A DNA stretch of 64,000 bases from Owenia fusiformis (lineage: Eukaryota; Annelida; Polychaeta; Sabellida; Oweniidae). The DNA is taken from the NCBI GenBank assembly GCA_903813345.2, contig CAIIXF020000002.1, forward strand, positions 10,704,150 to 10,768,149, in the 5' to 3' direction. Position 1 is the first letter of the stretch. Every line of letters begins with the position of its first letter. The notes below the pieces were generated by a model. That model made no database searches. It was not told the DNA's origin and saw nothing but the letters and a program-made list of their open reading frames with translations. A program made the position numbers and the translations under genes. Of the stretch, positions 11,404-22,214 are shown one piece after another.

Positions 11404-12649
11404 TTAGTTCATCTCTACTGCAACCAATAGCCAATAATTCCTTTAACTCTGTTTCTATTCTTTTTAGACAGATATTTATCACTTACAACTCCACAAACCC
11501 TACAGAGGTTTTTCAGATTCCTTCTATGTTCCATTAATTGATAAATATGGAGAATCAGATTCCTACAGCAAAAAAGACCTTAGTGCAATATTAGATGGAA
11601 TAAGGCACATGACATGACATGACGTGAAAGAAATCACACCACTAAGTAGACAAAGAGGGGGAATAACGGTACTGAGCCCAGCAATGTTAAAGAAATTTAG
11701 ATTTTTGTGAAACATCCCCGCCATTTCCAAAGCAACGGCAATTTTGGAAAACAATTTTTTGAATAAAACTATTTACCAATATACATTATCAATATTTATA
11801 GAAAAACAGGAATTCACTATATCCCTTAATAACTTTTTTGTTTGTTTGGATAATTAATCTTATCTTAATTAATCTTTTATTCCATGAAAAGTTTGATCTT
11901 GGGAAATGACAGAAAATTATGGAATTGAAATACTAAGTGACAACATTTAGACCTGGTGTAGGAATACTCCTTGAACTGTTGTGTGAGCATTTCTCTCATA
12001 TATTTAACAGGGGAAGGGGTAGACTGTAATAAATGCTGAAATGTTGTTCTCTATCCTCGATGTTACATTCATTGAATTAGTGTGTGTTTAAGTAGTAAGA
12101 CTTAATCATAGCAAAATAAACCAGAACAACGGCAACGCCAAAGCGTAGCGAATCCCATCAAACAGAAATGGCTGGCATTTTTACAAACGAAATATATAGC
12201 AAATATCATAAAATAACACACAAAATTGCTCAAATATTGTCATGATATCAAAACTTTGGGAAAAAATCTTGAATGGTCACATTCATAATGGGGCTTCCTA
12301 GCATGAATTTTCAAATTAAGCTATGTGGTCAAAAGAACCATAAATATTTACCCATAATGTGTTCACATTTCTTCAGAATCCAGAATATTGCGAATCCAAA
12401 AACTTTGAAATGTGAACACCTCCCACTCTAACGCTTTTAGCCTGTCCCAATGGCGTTCGGATTAGACCGGTTTTACTGTATAAGTGGAGCTCTTTGGTAC
12501 CTCTAAAAGTAAATCTACTTGCGAGGTGTTTCACTTATAGAGGTTAATTTCAAACATAAGTCAATTGGTCTTCGGACCACTTACAAAGGGGTTCTTCTAG
12601 AGATTGTTATCTCCATGGAAACAGTTTCAAAGTATTTTCACTTTCACAA

Positions 12650-12900
12650 TCATTTAGGGTTTGGTTTTTTTCGAGTATGTGTCTTGACATGTCTGATGTA
12701 ACCAGAGCGTTTTATAATTTTTTTCAAACAAAATTCACATTGATGTAATTTTTCTCCTGTGTGTATTCTCATATGCTCTTTTAGTGTCCTTTTATGATGG
12801 TAAGCTTTGTGGCAAATACCACAGAAGAAGAGTATCTTGTCATCTTGTTGGGGGGAACTGTCAGGAAAAGCCACATCTTTCTGAACTGCTTTGCTGCATT
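12650..12900 (-). CDS. Alternative terminal exon with two C2H2 zinc fingers (duplicate B)
   Basis: Duplicate of the 1,344-1,594 exon, with the same acceptor (tttctttttcag), phase 1 junction, length (251 bp) and stop. Visible protein differences: Met to Val in the linker, Pro to Ala in finger 1 (HKAYHH), and Asp to Gly in finger 2 (KRSGYIRH). The last falls at helix position +3 by the C-x2-C-x3-(F)-x5-(L)-x2-H spacing, a base-contacting position. The frame is intact, so both copies may be used. Like its twin, it needs splicing to upstream exons. Confidence 0.75.
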
Positions 12901-13941
12901 CTGAAAAAGAAAATAATAAATTGCTCAGATGCGAGTAGGTAGTTACCAGTTCCACCATCAGGTGGCTCATTCGGGTCAGATAGCATTGCAGGTATAAGAG
13001 AAAGTTTTTTTGAGGAATCTCCCCAAACTAGAAGTCACATTTTCCCAAAAAATTAAATTTTCAAAGTTCAAGATTATTTCCACTCGCATCTAGTCTATTG
13101 ATTCAACTTCTAAGTATTTCTTCCATTCAATTGTACATTTAATTTAATTTTATTAACACTGTTTATTTTGACAAAATTGCATTTATCTTCATTCAACACA
13201 GAGGATCTTTACAAGCTACACATTGACAACTTAACAAGTAACCTTGGATGCAGTGATAGGTGATATAGTGCACTGCAATGTTCAGATTGGCTGGAATCAA
13301 ACATTCATTGCCTAGCTATGTGTGAATGTTATATATGAACACCTATATTTTGTGCATCTCCTACACTCTTTTACAGGAGGGAATATGAGAGACACAATTT
13401 CAGAATGATGAAAACATGAAATAGATAAAACCTATCTAGTGGAACACTTTTGGTACCTCTAAAAAGCATTCCACTTGGGAGGTGTTCCACCAAATAAACA
13501 TGAAGCAAGTTAGTCTTGGGTCTTTGAAGCATTCCACTAAGAGAGGGGCAGGTTTCACTGTTTATCCCATGTTTGAAAATAATATCAAGTATTTTGCATA
13601 TTACGAGTATGTTGCAATCAACTACATTTACTCTTTTTGAAAAAACAACGACTAAATACTATATATTTCAATATACCAGTTTGTATAATTTATTAACAAA
13701 AACTATAACAAACTTTCATAGGAAAATGCATCTAAACACACTGCTTGTGCCCTCAATACCCATTGCAAATGTCCCATCCAGTCCAGCCATCACAACAGAT
13801 ATTTAACCATAATCTCTTATTATTTGGTTGAGTATACCTGTGGCATTTGGTAGATTTCCCAATTTTTTTGTCTTGAAAGAATTTTCAACCTAGACATCAA
13901 TGTGATCTTTAATGGTCTGGGTGTCAGTCCCTTGATCTTGC

Positions 13942-14440
13942 TTACTGACAACCTCTTATATGAACGTTTATATACTCTTCATTTGAATGTATTTCTTTGA
14001 TTTTAATTGTTTGTTCTTTCAAAGGATTTTCTCTTCTCTCCTTTAAGTCCTGTTCAGTTATACCCATTGCAAAAATGAGTTCCTCATTACCTTCAATTTT
14101 CCTCCATCTTTTGGGTAGGAGTGACTTATCTTGATAGACAGTAATCGCAGGTTTCACTGATACTGCATTTATATTGGTCACGACTGAACATTTCACTTTA
14201 TTGTCCGCAGCAATATTCCAACTCCGACATACAATCTGTTCATTGTCAAATGAAACAATTAAATCCCCAGGTGGACAGGTTGGGGGTTCAGATGACTGCC
14301 TGCTATGCCAGTTCTTCAATGTTCGGCCTATGCCACATGGGAGAAGTTTTCCAAGGATGTCACTTGTTAAATGACTTTGTGTTACTGAACTGATGATGAG
14401 ACTAGCAAGGAAGGACATTGGACCAATAAAACGGACTTTA
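13942..14440 (-). pseudogene. Fragment of an unrecognised protein, copy B
   Basis: Duplicate of the 9,477-9,975 frame, differing at scattered residues (SFDNEQIVCRSWNI versus SFYDEQIVGQSWNI). No frame-breaking differences were seen between the copies. An open extension continues upstream to 14,514 but that part is not shared with copy A. Function unknown. Confidence 0.4.
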
Positions 14441-15625
14441 ACGAATGAGACTATTGTTTCAATAATAAGAATTATCTTAAATGAATAATTGTATCCGGGC
14501 ACGAAAATGTCCACCTTTCACATAATCAAATATTTCAGGAATGTCATCCCCTGCTAATTCACCAAGATGTTCCAGGCGTTCGCTTCTCTCTTTGCAAGGG
14601 ATTTCAGCGAGAACATTTTCAAGCAGGCTTAGGCGTCATGTGCTCATGTACATCACATCGTCAACAGAAATATTAACCAGACTACAGTATTTCTTCTTCT
14701 TGAGGGGCCCCTCTTGATCGTTGGCTGATTGTTGTCCTTATGGCATACCCAACAATTATCTGAGTGCAGTGAAAACTGTTTAAAATCAGGTTTTGGAAGT
14801 ATTTTATATTCTTTTCTCGCTTGTTTGGATCATCTATACTGCATACATAAGTTTTAGTGTGAGCTACACTCAGCTACACATTGAATTTGGATGTATACTT
14901 AGTTTATCTCTACTGCAATCAATAGCCAATAATTCCTTTAACTCTGTTTCTATTCTTTTTAGACAGATATTTATCACTTACAACTCCACAAACCCTATAG
15001 AGGTTTTTCAGATTCCTTCTATGTTCCATTAATTGATAAATATGGAAATCAGATTCCTACAGCAAAAAAGACCTTAGTGCAATATTATATGGAATAAGGC
15101 ACAAGACATGACGTAAAAGAAATCACACCACTAAGTAGACAAAGAGGGGGAATAACGGTACTGAGCCCAGCAATGTTAAAGAAATTTAGATTTTTGTGAA
15201 ACATCCCCGCCATTTCCAAAGCAGCGGCAATTTTGGAAAACAATTTTTTGAATAAAACTATTTACCAATATACATTATCAATATTTGTAGAAAAATCAGG
15301 GATTCACTCTATCCCTAAAAAACGTTTTTGTTTGTTTGGATAATTAATCCCCTTATATTCAATGAAAAGTTTGATCTGGGGAAATGACAGAAAATGAATA
15401 TATATATATTTCTTATATGGCATTGAAATACAAAGTGACAACTTTTAGGCCTGATGTAGGAGTATTCCTTGAACCGTTGTGTGAGCATTTCCCACAAATA
15501 TTTAACAGGAGAAGGGGTAGACTGTAATAAATGCTGAAATGTTGTTCACTATCCTCGATGTTACATTCAATGAATTAGTGTGTGTTAAAGCAGTAAGACT
15601 CGTTATAATCATTGTAAAATAAATC

Positions 15626-16019
15626 ATTGTAAAATGTAATCATTCCAGGACCTACAAATAAGCCTAATTTTGATTAATTTTTTTGAATAAAATTGTATTT
15701 TGGCCTCTAAATACTATGTTCTTTATGTTTGACAATGTTTGAACAAAACAAAATCATTAGGTTTGACCTTTATGTATTCAGCCACTTCTGTAGCAACAAT
15801 CATCATCTAGTTTGGCTCATTGACAATAAGGTTAAGTCCTGTCTCTTGAGAGCTAAATATAAGGTTTATGAAAGCCAATTTTACTTATATATATAAGTAC
15901 ATAAAAAGATAAAAACCAACCCACAACTGGTAAAATGCTAGTTAATTTATTGAAAAACACAAACAATACTGAAATCAGTATAACATATCCACAGTAGTTT
16001 TGAACAGAACAGTTTAATT
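15626..16019. other. Intron/3' flank; poly(A) signal candidate for the next exon
   Basis: No gene. TTTATT at about 15,948 (AATAAA on the minus strand) lies about 70 nt beyond the stop of the 16,020-16,333 exon and could be its poly(A) signal. The rest is AT-rich. Confidence 0.4.
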
Positions 16020-16333
16020 CTAAGTAGTATGTTTTCGTTTGACATGGGTAGTTAAGTGGAAACTATGTCTATATGTCTTTGAACAAATGTCACATTTAAA
16101 GGGTTTTTCTCCAGTATGTATCCTTAAATGTCGAATGTAATGGGACTTTTTAATGAATGTTTTCAAACAAAGTTCACATTTACGTAGATTTTCTCCAGTG
16201 TGTCTTCTTATATGATCTTTTAAGCTCCATTTAAGGCTATATACTTTGCTACACATTCCACAGCTATATTTTTTCCCAAAGTCCTCTTGAGTAATATTTC
16301 TGGTCAATTGTTTCATTGATAATCCACTGTCTT
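16020..16333 (-). CDS. Alternative terminal exon with three C2H2 zinc fingers
   Basis: Acceptor tttctttttcag ends at 16,334; phase 1 (G|AA GAC AGT); stop TAG at 16,020-16,022; about 103 residues. A linker is followed by three fingers: CGMC...HIRRH, CELC...HLRIH and CDIC...HVKRKH, with canonical TGEK-type linkers (HTGENLRK, HTGEKPFK). It resembles the 1,344 and 12,650 exons in finger 2 (CLKTFIKKSHYIRH versus CLKKIIKRSDYIRH), so these three exons probably share an ancestor. Nuclear DNA-binding role is expected from the fingers; the target is unknown. Confidence 0.8.
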
Positions 16334-16970
16334 CTGAAAAAGAAAAAAGAAATAAATCAAACTTCTCCTTCGTGATTATCAAGGGGTGATCCAGCTTAAA
16401 GAAAATATTTTGATAGCATACCATTCATTATTAATTTACTGTACCTTTTAAAAAGTGGCAAGCACACCAATGCTCATACAAGAAAATGTAAATAAGATAC
16501 AAACAGTTTTTGTTCAAATAATAATAATTGTCTACAGAAAAGGACAACAATAAACTTATTTATTCATAATTTTTTAATTACATTATTGATTTTATTGAAT
16601 CTGCTGATTTCATGGAACACATACCAAGATACAGAGTGTCAACTTTTTAAGACACTGCACATATTCTAATGAATCTTTAATTAATCCTCATTTATACAAT
16701 TTCTCAAGAAGTTATTCTTAGAATTATATCATCATGGAATATCATGGCCCTCTCTTCTTGCATCATAGAACGCCATGGAATTTGGTATAGGGCACTTTTT
16801 ATTTAGAATTGATGGTATCGATCGTTGTTGGAAATCCTTAATTCTATGCATTCTATATGCATTGCAGATAAAAACTGATCATTCCAAATTATTAGATATA
16901 ATAATGAGTATTTTCATAGTTGAGACAACTGCTGTTGATGATCGCTGTAATAAAAGTCTATAAGCTGAAT

Positions 16971-18191
16971 CACGGTGCCCATGTCAAGCTGCGCGCCTAC
17001 TTAGGCGCGCAGTTTGTTTCGATCACAAACTGCGTGCCTAACAACATAACATCATTCAAGGAGGAGTCTGTATTTTGAAACGTAGTTTAAAGACATTTAT
17101 CCTGCATTGTTTTCTTGTTTAATGCGTTCATTCTGTGGCGAATATACGAATCTTGCAAATACTAGCAAAAACTATGTGCAAATGAATCTAAGTTTTAAAA
17201 CATAAGCAGATTAATGGCATTTTCGTCACTGATTTAACGGGAATTTATACGTAAATCGATCTAGCACTTTAAATATAAATGACAAATACTTCAGACTCGT
17301 TTTACTTACTTTTTCCTTACGCATTTATCATTAATAATTCAAAATATTTCGAGATAAAACAGATAGTCAGGAGATTAAAAAGAAATAAAGCACAAACTGC
17401 GCGCCTATTTTAGCCAGAAATTACAAACTGCACGCATACACTATTAAAACTACATATTATCATTGGAATTTCCATAGAGGCACGTGTAGGTGTTTTTCAT
17501 AGAGCTTTGGAAATTTTGCTTCATCATCAGATTTTATGATTTTCATATTGAAAGTCAAAATGTATAATAGAAGTGACAATTAAGTTGGTGGATGGACTCT
17601 CATGGTATTTCAATTATGGGGTTCTACTATTAGACACATATGTGCCTTACATATGGGGCTTACGTTTTCTAAAAATACAGCACAACCTTGGATAGGCAAG
17701 CAGTTTGGAAATATTAGGCACGCAGTTTGGGAAATACATGTGAATATAGGCGCGCAGTTTGACAGGAAAAAAGTTTAAATCACGTTTATGGCGTATTATC
17801 GTTTTGAACACCAATTATGCTGCTTTAATCAGATGGAGTGATCCTATATATTCCAACATACAAAGACACAATGGCTGAATAAACAGCAAATGACGATAAA
17901 AATATATAAATATAACTTTACACTGTAAATTTTGAACACAGAAGTTACTTAAGACCCTTATATTGAGATAAATAGGTTTACATTCGGAAGAACATTGAGT
18001 ACTATGAGTAAATTAAGTTCATCTTCACAGAATGGTACTATCTTTAGAACGAGACTAACCTTGTATTTTTCGTATTTTGCCTCTTTTTGGGAGTCGTGTC
18101 CTCCCCGACTTCCATTTTGAAATATGCGCGCAGTTTGTCAGAGTTTCAAACTGCGTGCCTAGTAGGCGCGCAGCTTGACATGGGCACCGTG
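16971..18191. mobile_element. Transib-like non-autonomous transposon (CACGGTG ends, 5-bp TSD)
   Basis: 1,221-bp element. Both ends read CACGGTGCCCATGTCAAGCT inward, and the TIR continues with gcgcgcctac for about 45 bp. TGAAT flanks it at 16,966-16,970 and 18,192-18,196. Subterminal repeats of the type gcgcgcagtttg occur at about 17,015, 17,395, 17,724, 17,749 and 18,126. A CACNNTG start with a 5-bp TSD is the known signature of the Transib/RAG superfamily. No transposase was found. It sits 17 bp beyond the stop of the 18,209-18,465 exon, inside its probable 3' UTR. Confidence 0.65.
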
Positions 18192-18208
18192 TGAATCTTA
18201 AAAGATTA

Positions 18209-18465
18209 TCAAAGTCTTTCAGTCTTTGTCTTATGGAGTTTCATATGCCTTGTTTTATTGCTTAGCTGATTAAAAGACTTGAGACAGATATGACAGCGAT
18301 AAGGCTTTTTTCCTGTGTGGGTGTTTATATGGTTCTGTAGATGTATGTTCCTTGTAAAACTTTTATCACATATTGTGCATGTAAATCTGTCTGGTCTATC
18401 TCTCTGTGGTAAAGGTAGTGAACAAGAGCCTCTATAGTTAGTCAAAACTCCAGCAAGTTCAGATC
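18209..18465 (-). CDS. Alternative terminal exon with two C2H2 zinc fingers
   Basis: Acceptor ttttcttttccag ends at 18,466; phase 1 (N|GA TCT GAA); 257 bp to the stop. The linker SELAGVLTNYRG is followed by two fingers, FTCTICDKSFTRNIHLQNHINTH-type and CHICLKSFNQLSNKTRHMKLH, joined by TGKKPYR. The exon has no Met start near the junction. A Transib-like element begins 17 bp past the stop, so the 3' UTR of this isoform would run into the transposon. Confidence 0.8.
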
Positions 18466-18766
18466 CTGGAAAAGAAAAAATGTTTATTTATTTTGTTGTG
18501 CTAATTAAATATGTGAGCATGCGCAGATATAATGTAGAAATGAGGGAGTGGAAGGGATTGATCATTTTGTTTCTAATTCGGCTAATACAGCCAAAAATAA
18601 GAATATTTTTTGCAAAAAATGTGACGCACAACTGTCGTTTTTCAAAGCAACACTAGAGTGGATTACCGCTGACTGATATATGAAACATGAGAATATTCTC
18701 TCTGAGTGAGGTTGAACAAGTGTCTGGGGTCAAGAGGGGGAATAGCCCAGAATTAATAGATGGACT

Positions 18767-19644
18767 TACACTCCCCTCCATAAGTTTGGCAAGCTTTTTC
18801 CCCCATTGAACTACGTGTTAAAGCCTCTTTACATTTGAATTTTTATTTACTTAACCTGCAATGAAAATACTTATACTATTGATGGAAACGTAATTTAACT
18901 TTAATTCCAATACCTCCAAATTTTCTAAATTTTTTCCTCAATTACAATAGGTCGAAAATTGATGATGAATTTGATGAATTTTTGAAAATCGACATTCCCA
19001 TGTTAACCAATGGGAAATGGTAGGTTTGCCGCAAGTCATATGACAGCATATCCATCCATCCGAGTCCTTGCAAAAAATACGAGTTAGGCAGGTAATTGAA
19101 TTTGCTAACTTAATTTAACAAAAAATTGATATGTTTCTTCAGGTTCAACAAAGTTATAGGGCTTTAAAGTCAAAATTGTTTTTCAAAAAACCTCTCCCAT
19201 TGAAATAACACAGGAGGCGAAAAATAATTTTCAAAAATGATTTTGAAGCGCTGTAACTTTAATATTCATCAAATAAACTAAACTCTTAGTGTTCAAAAAA
19301 GTTAGACAATTCAATTTTCTATATAAACATATTTTTTGCTGAATCTTTTACTGAAAAGATATCCTGATTTCTGATTTGCCCCGAACCCTCCATTTCCCAT
19401 TGGATTACATGAGAATGACGATTTTCAAAAATTCATCAAATTTATCATCAATTTTCGACCTATTGTAATTGAGGAAAAAAATTGAGAAAATTTGGAGGTA
19501 TTGGAAATAAAGTCAAGTTAAGTTTCCATCAATATTATAAGTTATTCCATCGCCAGTTAAGTAAATAAAAATTCAAACGTAAAGAGGCTTTAACACGTAG
19601 TTCAATGGAGAAAAAAGGTTGCCAAACTTATGGGGGGGAGTGTA
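18767..19644. mobile_element. Foldback element (~878 bp, ~260-bp inverted arms)
   Basis: The left arm starts tacactcccctccataagttt and the right arm ends aaacttatgggggggagtgta. The arms are inverted copies over about 260 bp, including the 'caattacaataggtcgaaaa' block. TSD not clear. No coding content. Confidence 0.75.
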
Positions 19645-20276
19645 TCTCCATATAAGGACGAACCTATATCTAGGTTCATTTATGAATTCTGGGATATATC
19701 TTCCTCTTGACTGGTGACGTAACAGGAACAAAACACACCATATTTCTGTCATGTGACCTGTGTTTAACCAATAACAGAATGGGTAACATGTGTTATTACC
19801 ATCATTATCTGAAGTCTTCATATTTTTGTGGAATTTGAGATTCTATAGACATAAGAAAAGGAAAATATGAAATTTCAGGATCCTTGTTAAATATGTTCAA
19901 CATGAATTTGGGACGTCAATGGTTGTTCTTTGGAGTAACATTTGCCACAGTGTAAGCACTCTCAGTATGCTGAGATATCACCAGTCATTTGAAAACAAAA
20001 AATTCAAAGCAGTCACATCTCAAGACTAAGGAGAAAAGGGATGTCATAGTTTATCATGATGCATATAAGGTGACTTTTGTACATATTAGGCATTCTAATA
20101 TTCATCACATGGTTTACCATGATATGCTAAACATTGATATTGGCTGTGTGTACAAAAAAGAAGATCTCCTCTTTACAATTTACATAAATCACATTTTCAA
20201 GTTTTTTTTTCTATCATTATTTTATTCAACTTTGAAAGTGAGGACAAATATCATTAAATGATAAGATGGAACATGT
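19645..20276. other. Intronic sequence, no gene seen
   Basis: AT-rich unique sequence. Short open frames here lack family features. Confidence 0.4.
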
Positions 20277-20443
20277 GTCCATAGCAACCTGCAATAGCAT
20301 ATATCCATAGCAACCTGCAATAGTATATCCATAACAACCTGCAATAGTGTATCCATAGCAACCTGTAATAGCATATCCATAGCAACCTGCAATAGCATAT
20401 CTATAGCAACCAGCAATAACGTATCCATAGCAACCAGCAATTG
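20277..20443. repeat. 24-bp minisatellite, about 7 copies
   Basis: Repeats of tatccatagcaacctgcaat + agca with point changes. Because 24 is divisible by 3, several frames stay open across it; these are not genes. Confidence 0.9.
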
Positions 20444-20624
20444 CCAAATCCTTGTAACCATGCAGTTCTCAATGTAAACACTGTTCAAGATCACCTTTTG
20501 AACATTCCAGTCTATTGTCTTTCATGTTGTCAAAATCTGTAACACTGTTTATGTAATATTATCAATGATCAGCAATTCCCTTTCCACAGTTCACACAATT
20601 TCCTCTGTACAAACTTTATTATCC

Positions 20625-20905
20625 TTAAATATTTTTATCCTTATATTTTTTATAAGTGTGATACACTTTGAAGCAAGGATCAACACAGAGAGCTACTTTG
20701 CAAGACAAACATTCATATCGTGTTTGAACTTTACACGGTTCACAAACTACACATAATTTAGATTGTCCTTCAGTATTAGGAATAGTTGCACTAGGAAAAT
20801 GTCGCTGTGTATAACGCCTCGCTTCTTGAAGGGTGGCGAATCGTATTTCGTCCTCAAGCTGAAACTTTGAACGTCTTCCCTTTCTAGGTCTTAGGTTGGG
20901 TGAAT
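20625..20905 (-). CDS. Alternative terminal exon with a piggyBac-type cysteine-rich domain
   Basis: Acceptor cttttatttacag ends at 20,906; phase 1 (G|AT TCA CCC); 281 bp to the stop at 20,625. The first half is a basic linker (RPRKGRRSKF...). The second half is a Cys-rich module: LCVVC, then YECLSCKVALCVDPCFKVYH. This spacing and the 'ALC..PCF..YHT' ending match the C-terminal zinc-binding domain of piggyBac transposases and their domesticated relatives. No DDE catalytic domain is present, so the exon would supply only a DNA/chromatin-binding tail. AATAAA on the minus strand lies just past the stop (20,615-20,620). The domain call is from recognised pattern, not a search. Confidence 0.75.
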
Positions 20906-20933
20906 CTGTAAATAAAAGAATTGCTATCATCAT

Positions 20934-21630
20934 TCAGAACAGCCAATTTTGATACATATGTGTGGCAATGGACCTATCGCCAACCTGTGCATTATGTTAA
21001 ACATATTCTAATGCAGCATCAATGAGTTCTGATGTTTACCCCTTTGATGTAGCTACTAGCTTAAGCTAGATGATCCCTCATAAGTGTTGCCACTTGTTCT
21101 GTCACACTGATGTTTTTATGTATTCTGTCAAAGAAATACTTGCTACTATACTTTCTAACAGTGTCATTTTCATTGATCAAAGGAGGCAAAATCTGCCCAT
21201 GTCGAACAATTTGGGCATTGGCAAAAAACTTTTACATGTTTTAGAAGACTTATTTTTTCAAAACCAGGTCACATTAAATGTGAAATAAGAAAACATGAAC
21301 ACTGTATTTTCCAAATAAAAAGGAATATTTACTATGTACATTTATTCTATTCATTTCAAGTATGTTGTACAAAAGTGCCATGTTACTGCAAACTTTTATA
21401 GCAAATATATTTTACTTATTTTAGCTTCTTTTTGAAAGAATATTATAGTAATAACTGTACATATCCAAACACCTCTAAGATCTCTCAATGTGATCAGTTC
21501 CATTTACAGTAAGAAGACTTCCATGTTTAAAACCCTTAAAATGGGAACGTCTGTCAATCAGACAAATGTTACTGTTTCTCTATTCACTTATTTCAAAACC
21601 TCCTACAACAAAATGAATGTAAAATTTTAA
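20934..21630. other. Intronic sequence, no gene seen
   Basis: AT-rich; no recognisable repeat ends or exons. Confidence 0.4.
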
Positions 21631-22214
21631 TAAAACTTTGAAATTAACAAGAAATAAGCTGGGAAAATGTCAACACCTTTAAATTAATAACAAGAAATAA
21701 GCTGGAAAATCACTTATATGAATTTAGACGGTCTTTTTATCTCGTTTCATGGTCATGTGTATCAGCATTTGTAGAATAGAATTGTTTAAATAGGTGATGG
21801 GGAAACTTGTCAGGTTTATTTATATTTTGGTATGCAAAGATCACAACATTCAAGTTAAAAATATATATCAAAAATATTTAAGATTCCAAGACCTTTCAAT
21901 AAAGGGGCGGCATGAGCTAATTTACTAGAATTTGTTATTGCTAATCTAGTGATCCTTATTATTAATTTAACATACATGTATGCTCTAACTATGTAATATG
22001 TAATGTGGTGTAAACTGCACAGTATACGCTCAGCGTCTTGTGCATACCTTGCTGTTCAAATTGTAATAATTATAATATGAAAATAAATATAACATAACAT
22101 TACACCTTTAAATTAACATGAAATAAGCTGGGAAAATGTCAACACCTTTAAATTAACAAGAAATAAGCTGGAAAAATGTCAACATCTTTGAATTAACAAG
22201 TAATAAGCTGGAAC

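Larger units (their letters stand above)
915..12115. repeat. Segmental duplication, unit 1
   Basis: Unit 1 of a tandem duplication whose second unit is 12,220-15,625. The left breakpoint lies inside the pogo-like MITE. The two units match closely over 915-2475 = 12,220-13,760, 9276-10,010 = 13,752-about 14,475, 10,557-10,987 = about 14,470-14,900, and 11,404-12,115 = about 14,900-15,625. Unit 1 is longer because it holds three insertions absent from unit 2 (2476-9275, 10,011-10,556, 10,988-11,403). Subtracting them leaves about 3.4 kb, the length of unit 2. Confidence 0.9.
12220..15625. repeat. Segmental duplication, unit 2
   Basis: Second unit of the tandem duplication described at 915-12,115. 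It begins inside a pogo-like MITE (12,220-12,477 is its truncated right part) and lacks the three insertions of unit 1. About 100 bp (12,120-12,219) between the units matches neither. Small differences include an extra AT microsatellite near 15,400. Confidence 0.9.

Noticed and set aside
20222-20494. Open frames with 8-residue repeats (AGCYGYAI / LLQVAMDT)
   Set aside because: Direct result of a 24-bp minisatellite, open in two frames at once.
20226-20905. Full piggyBac transposon
   Set aside because: Only the C-terminal Cys-rich module is present, directly after a splice acceptor; no TTAA-flanked TIRs or DDE domain were found around it.
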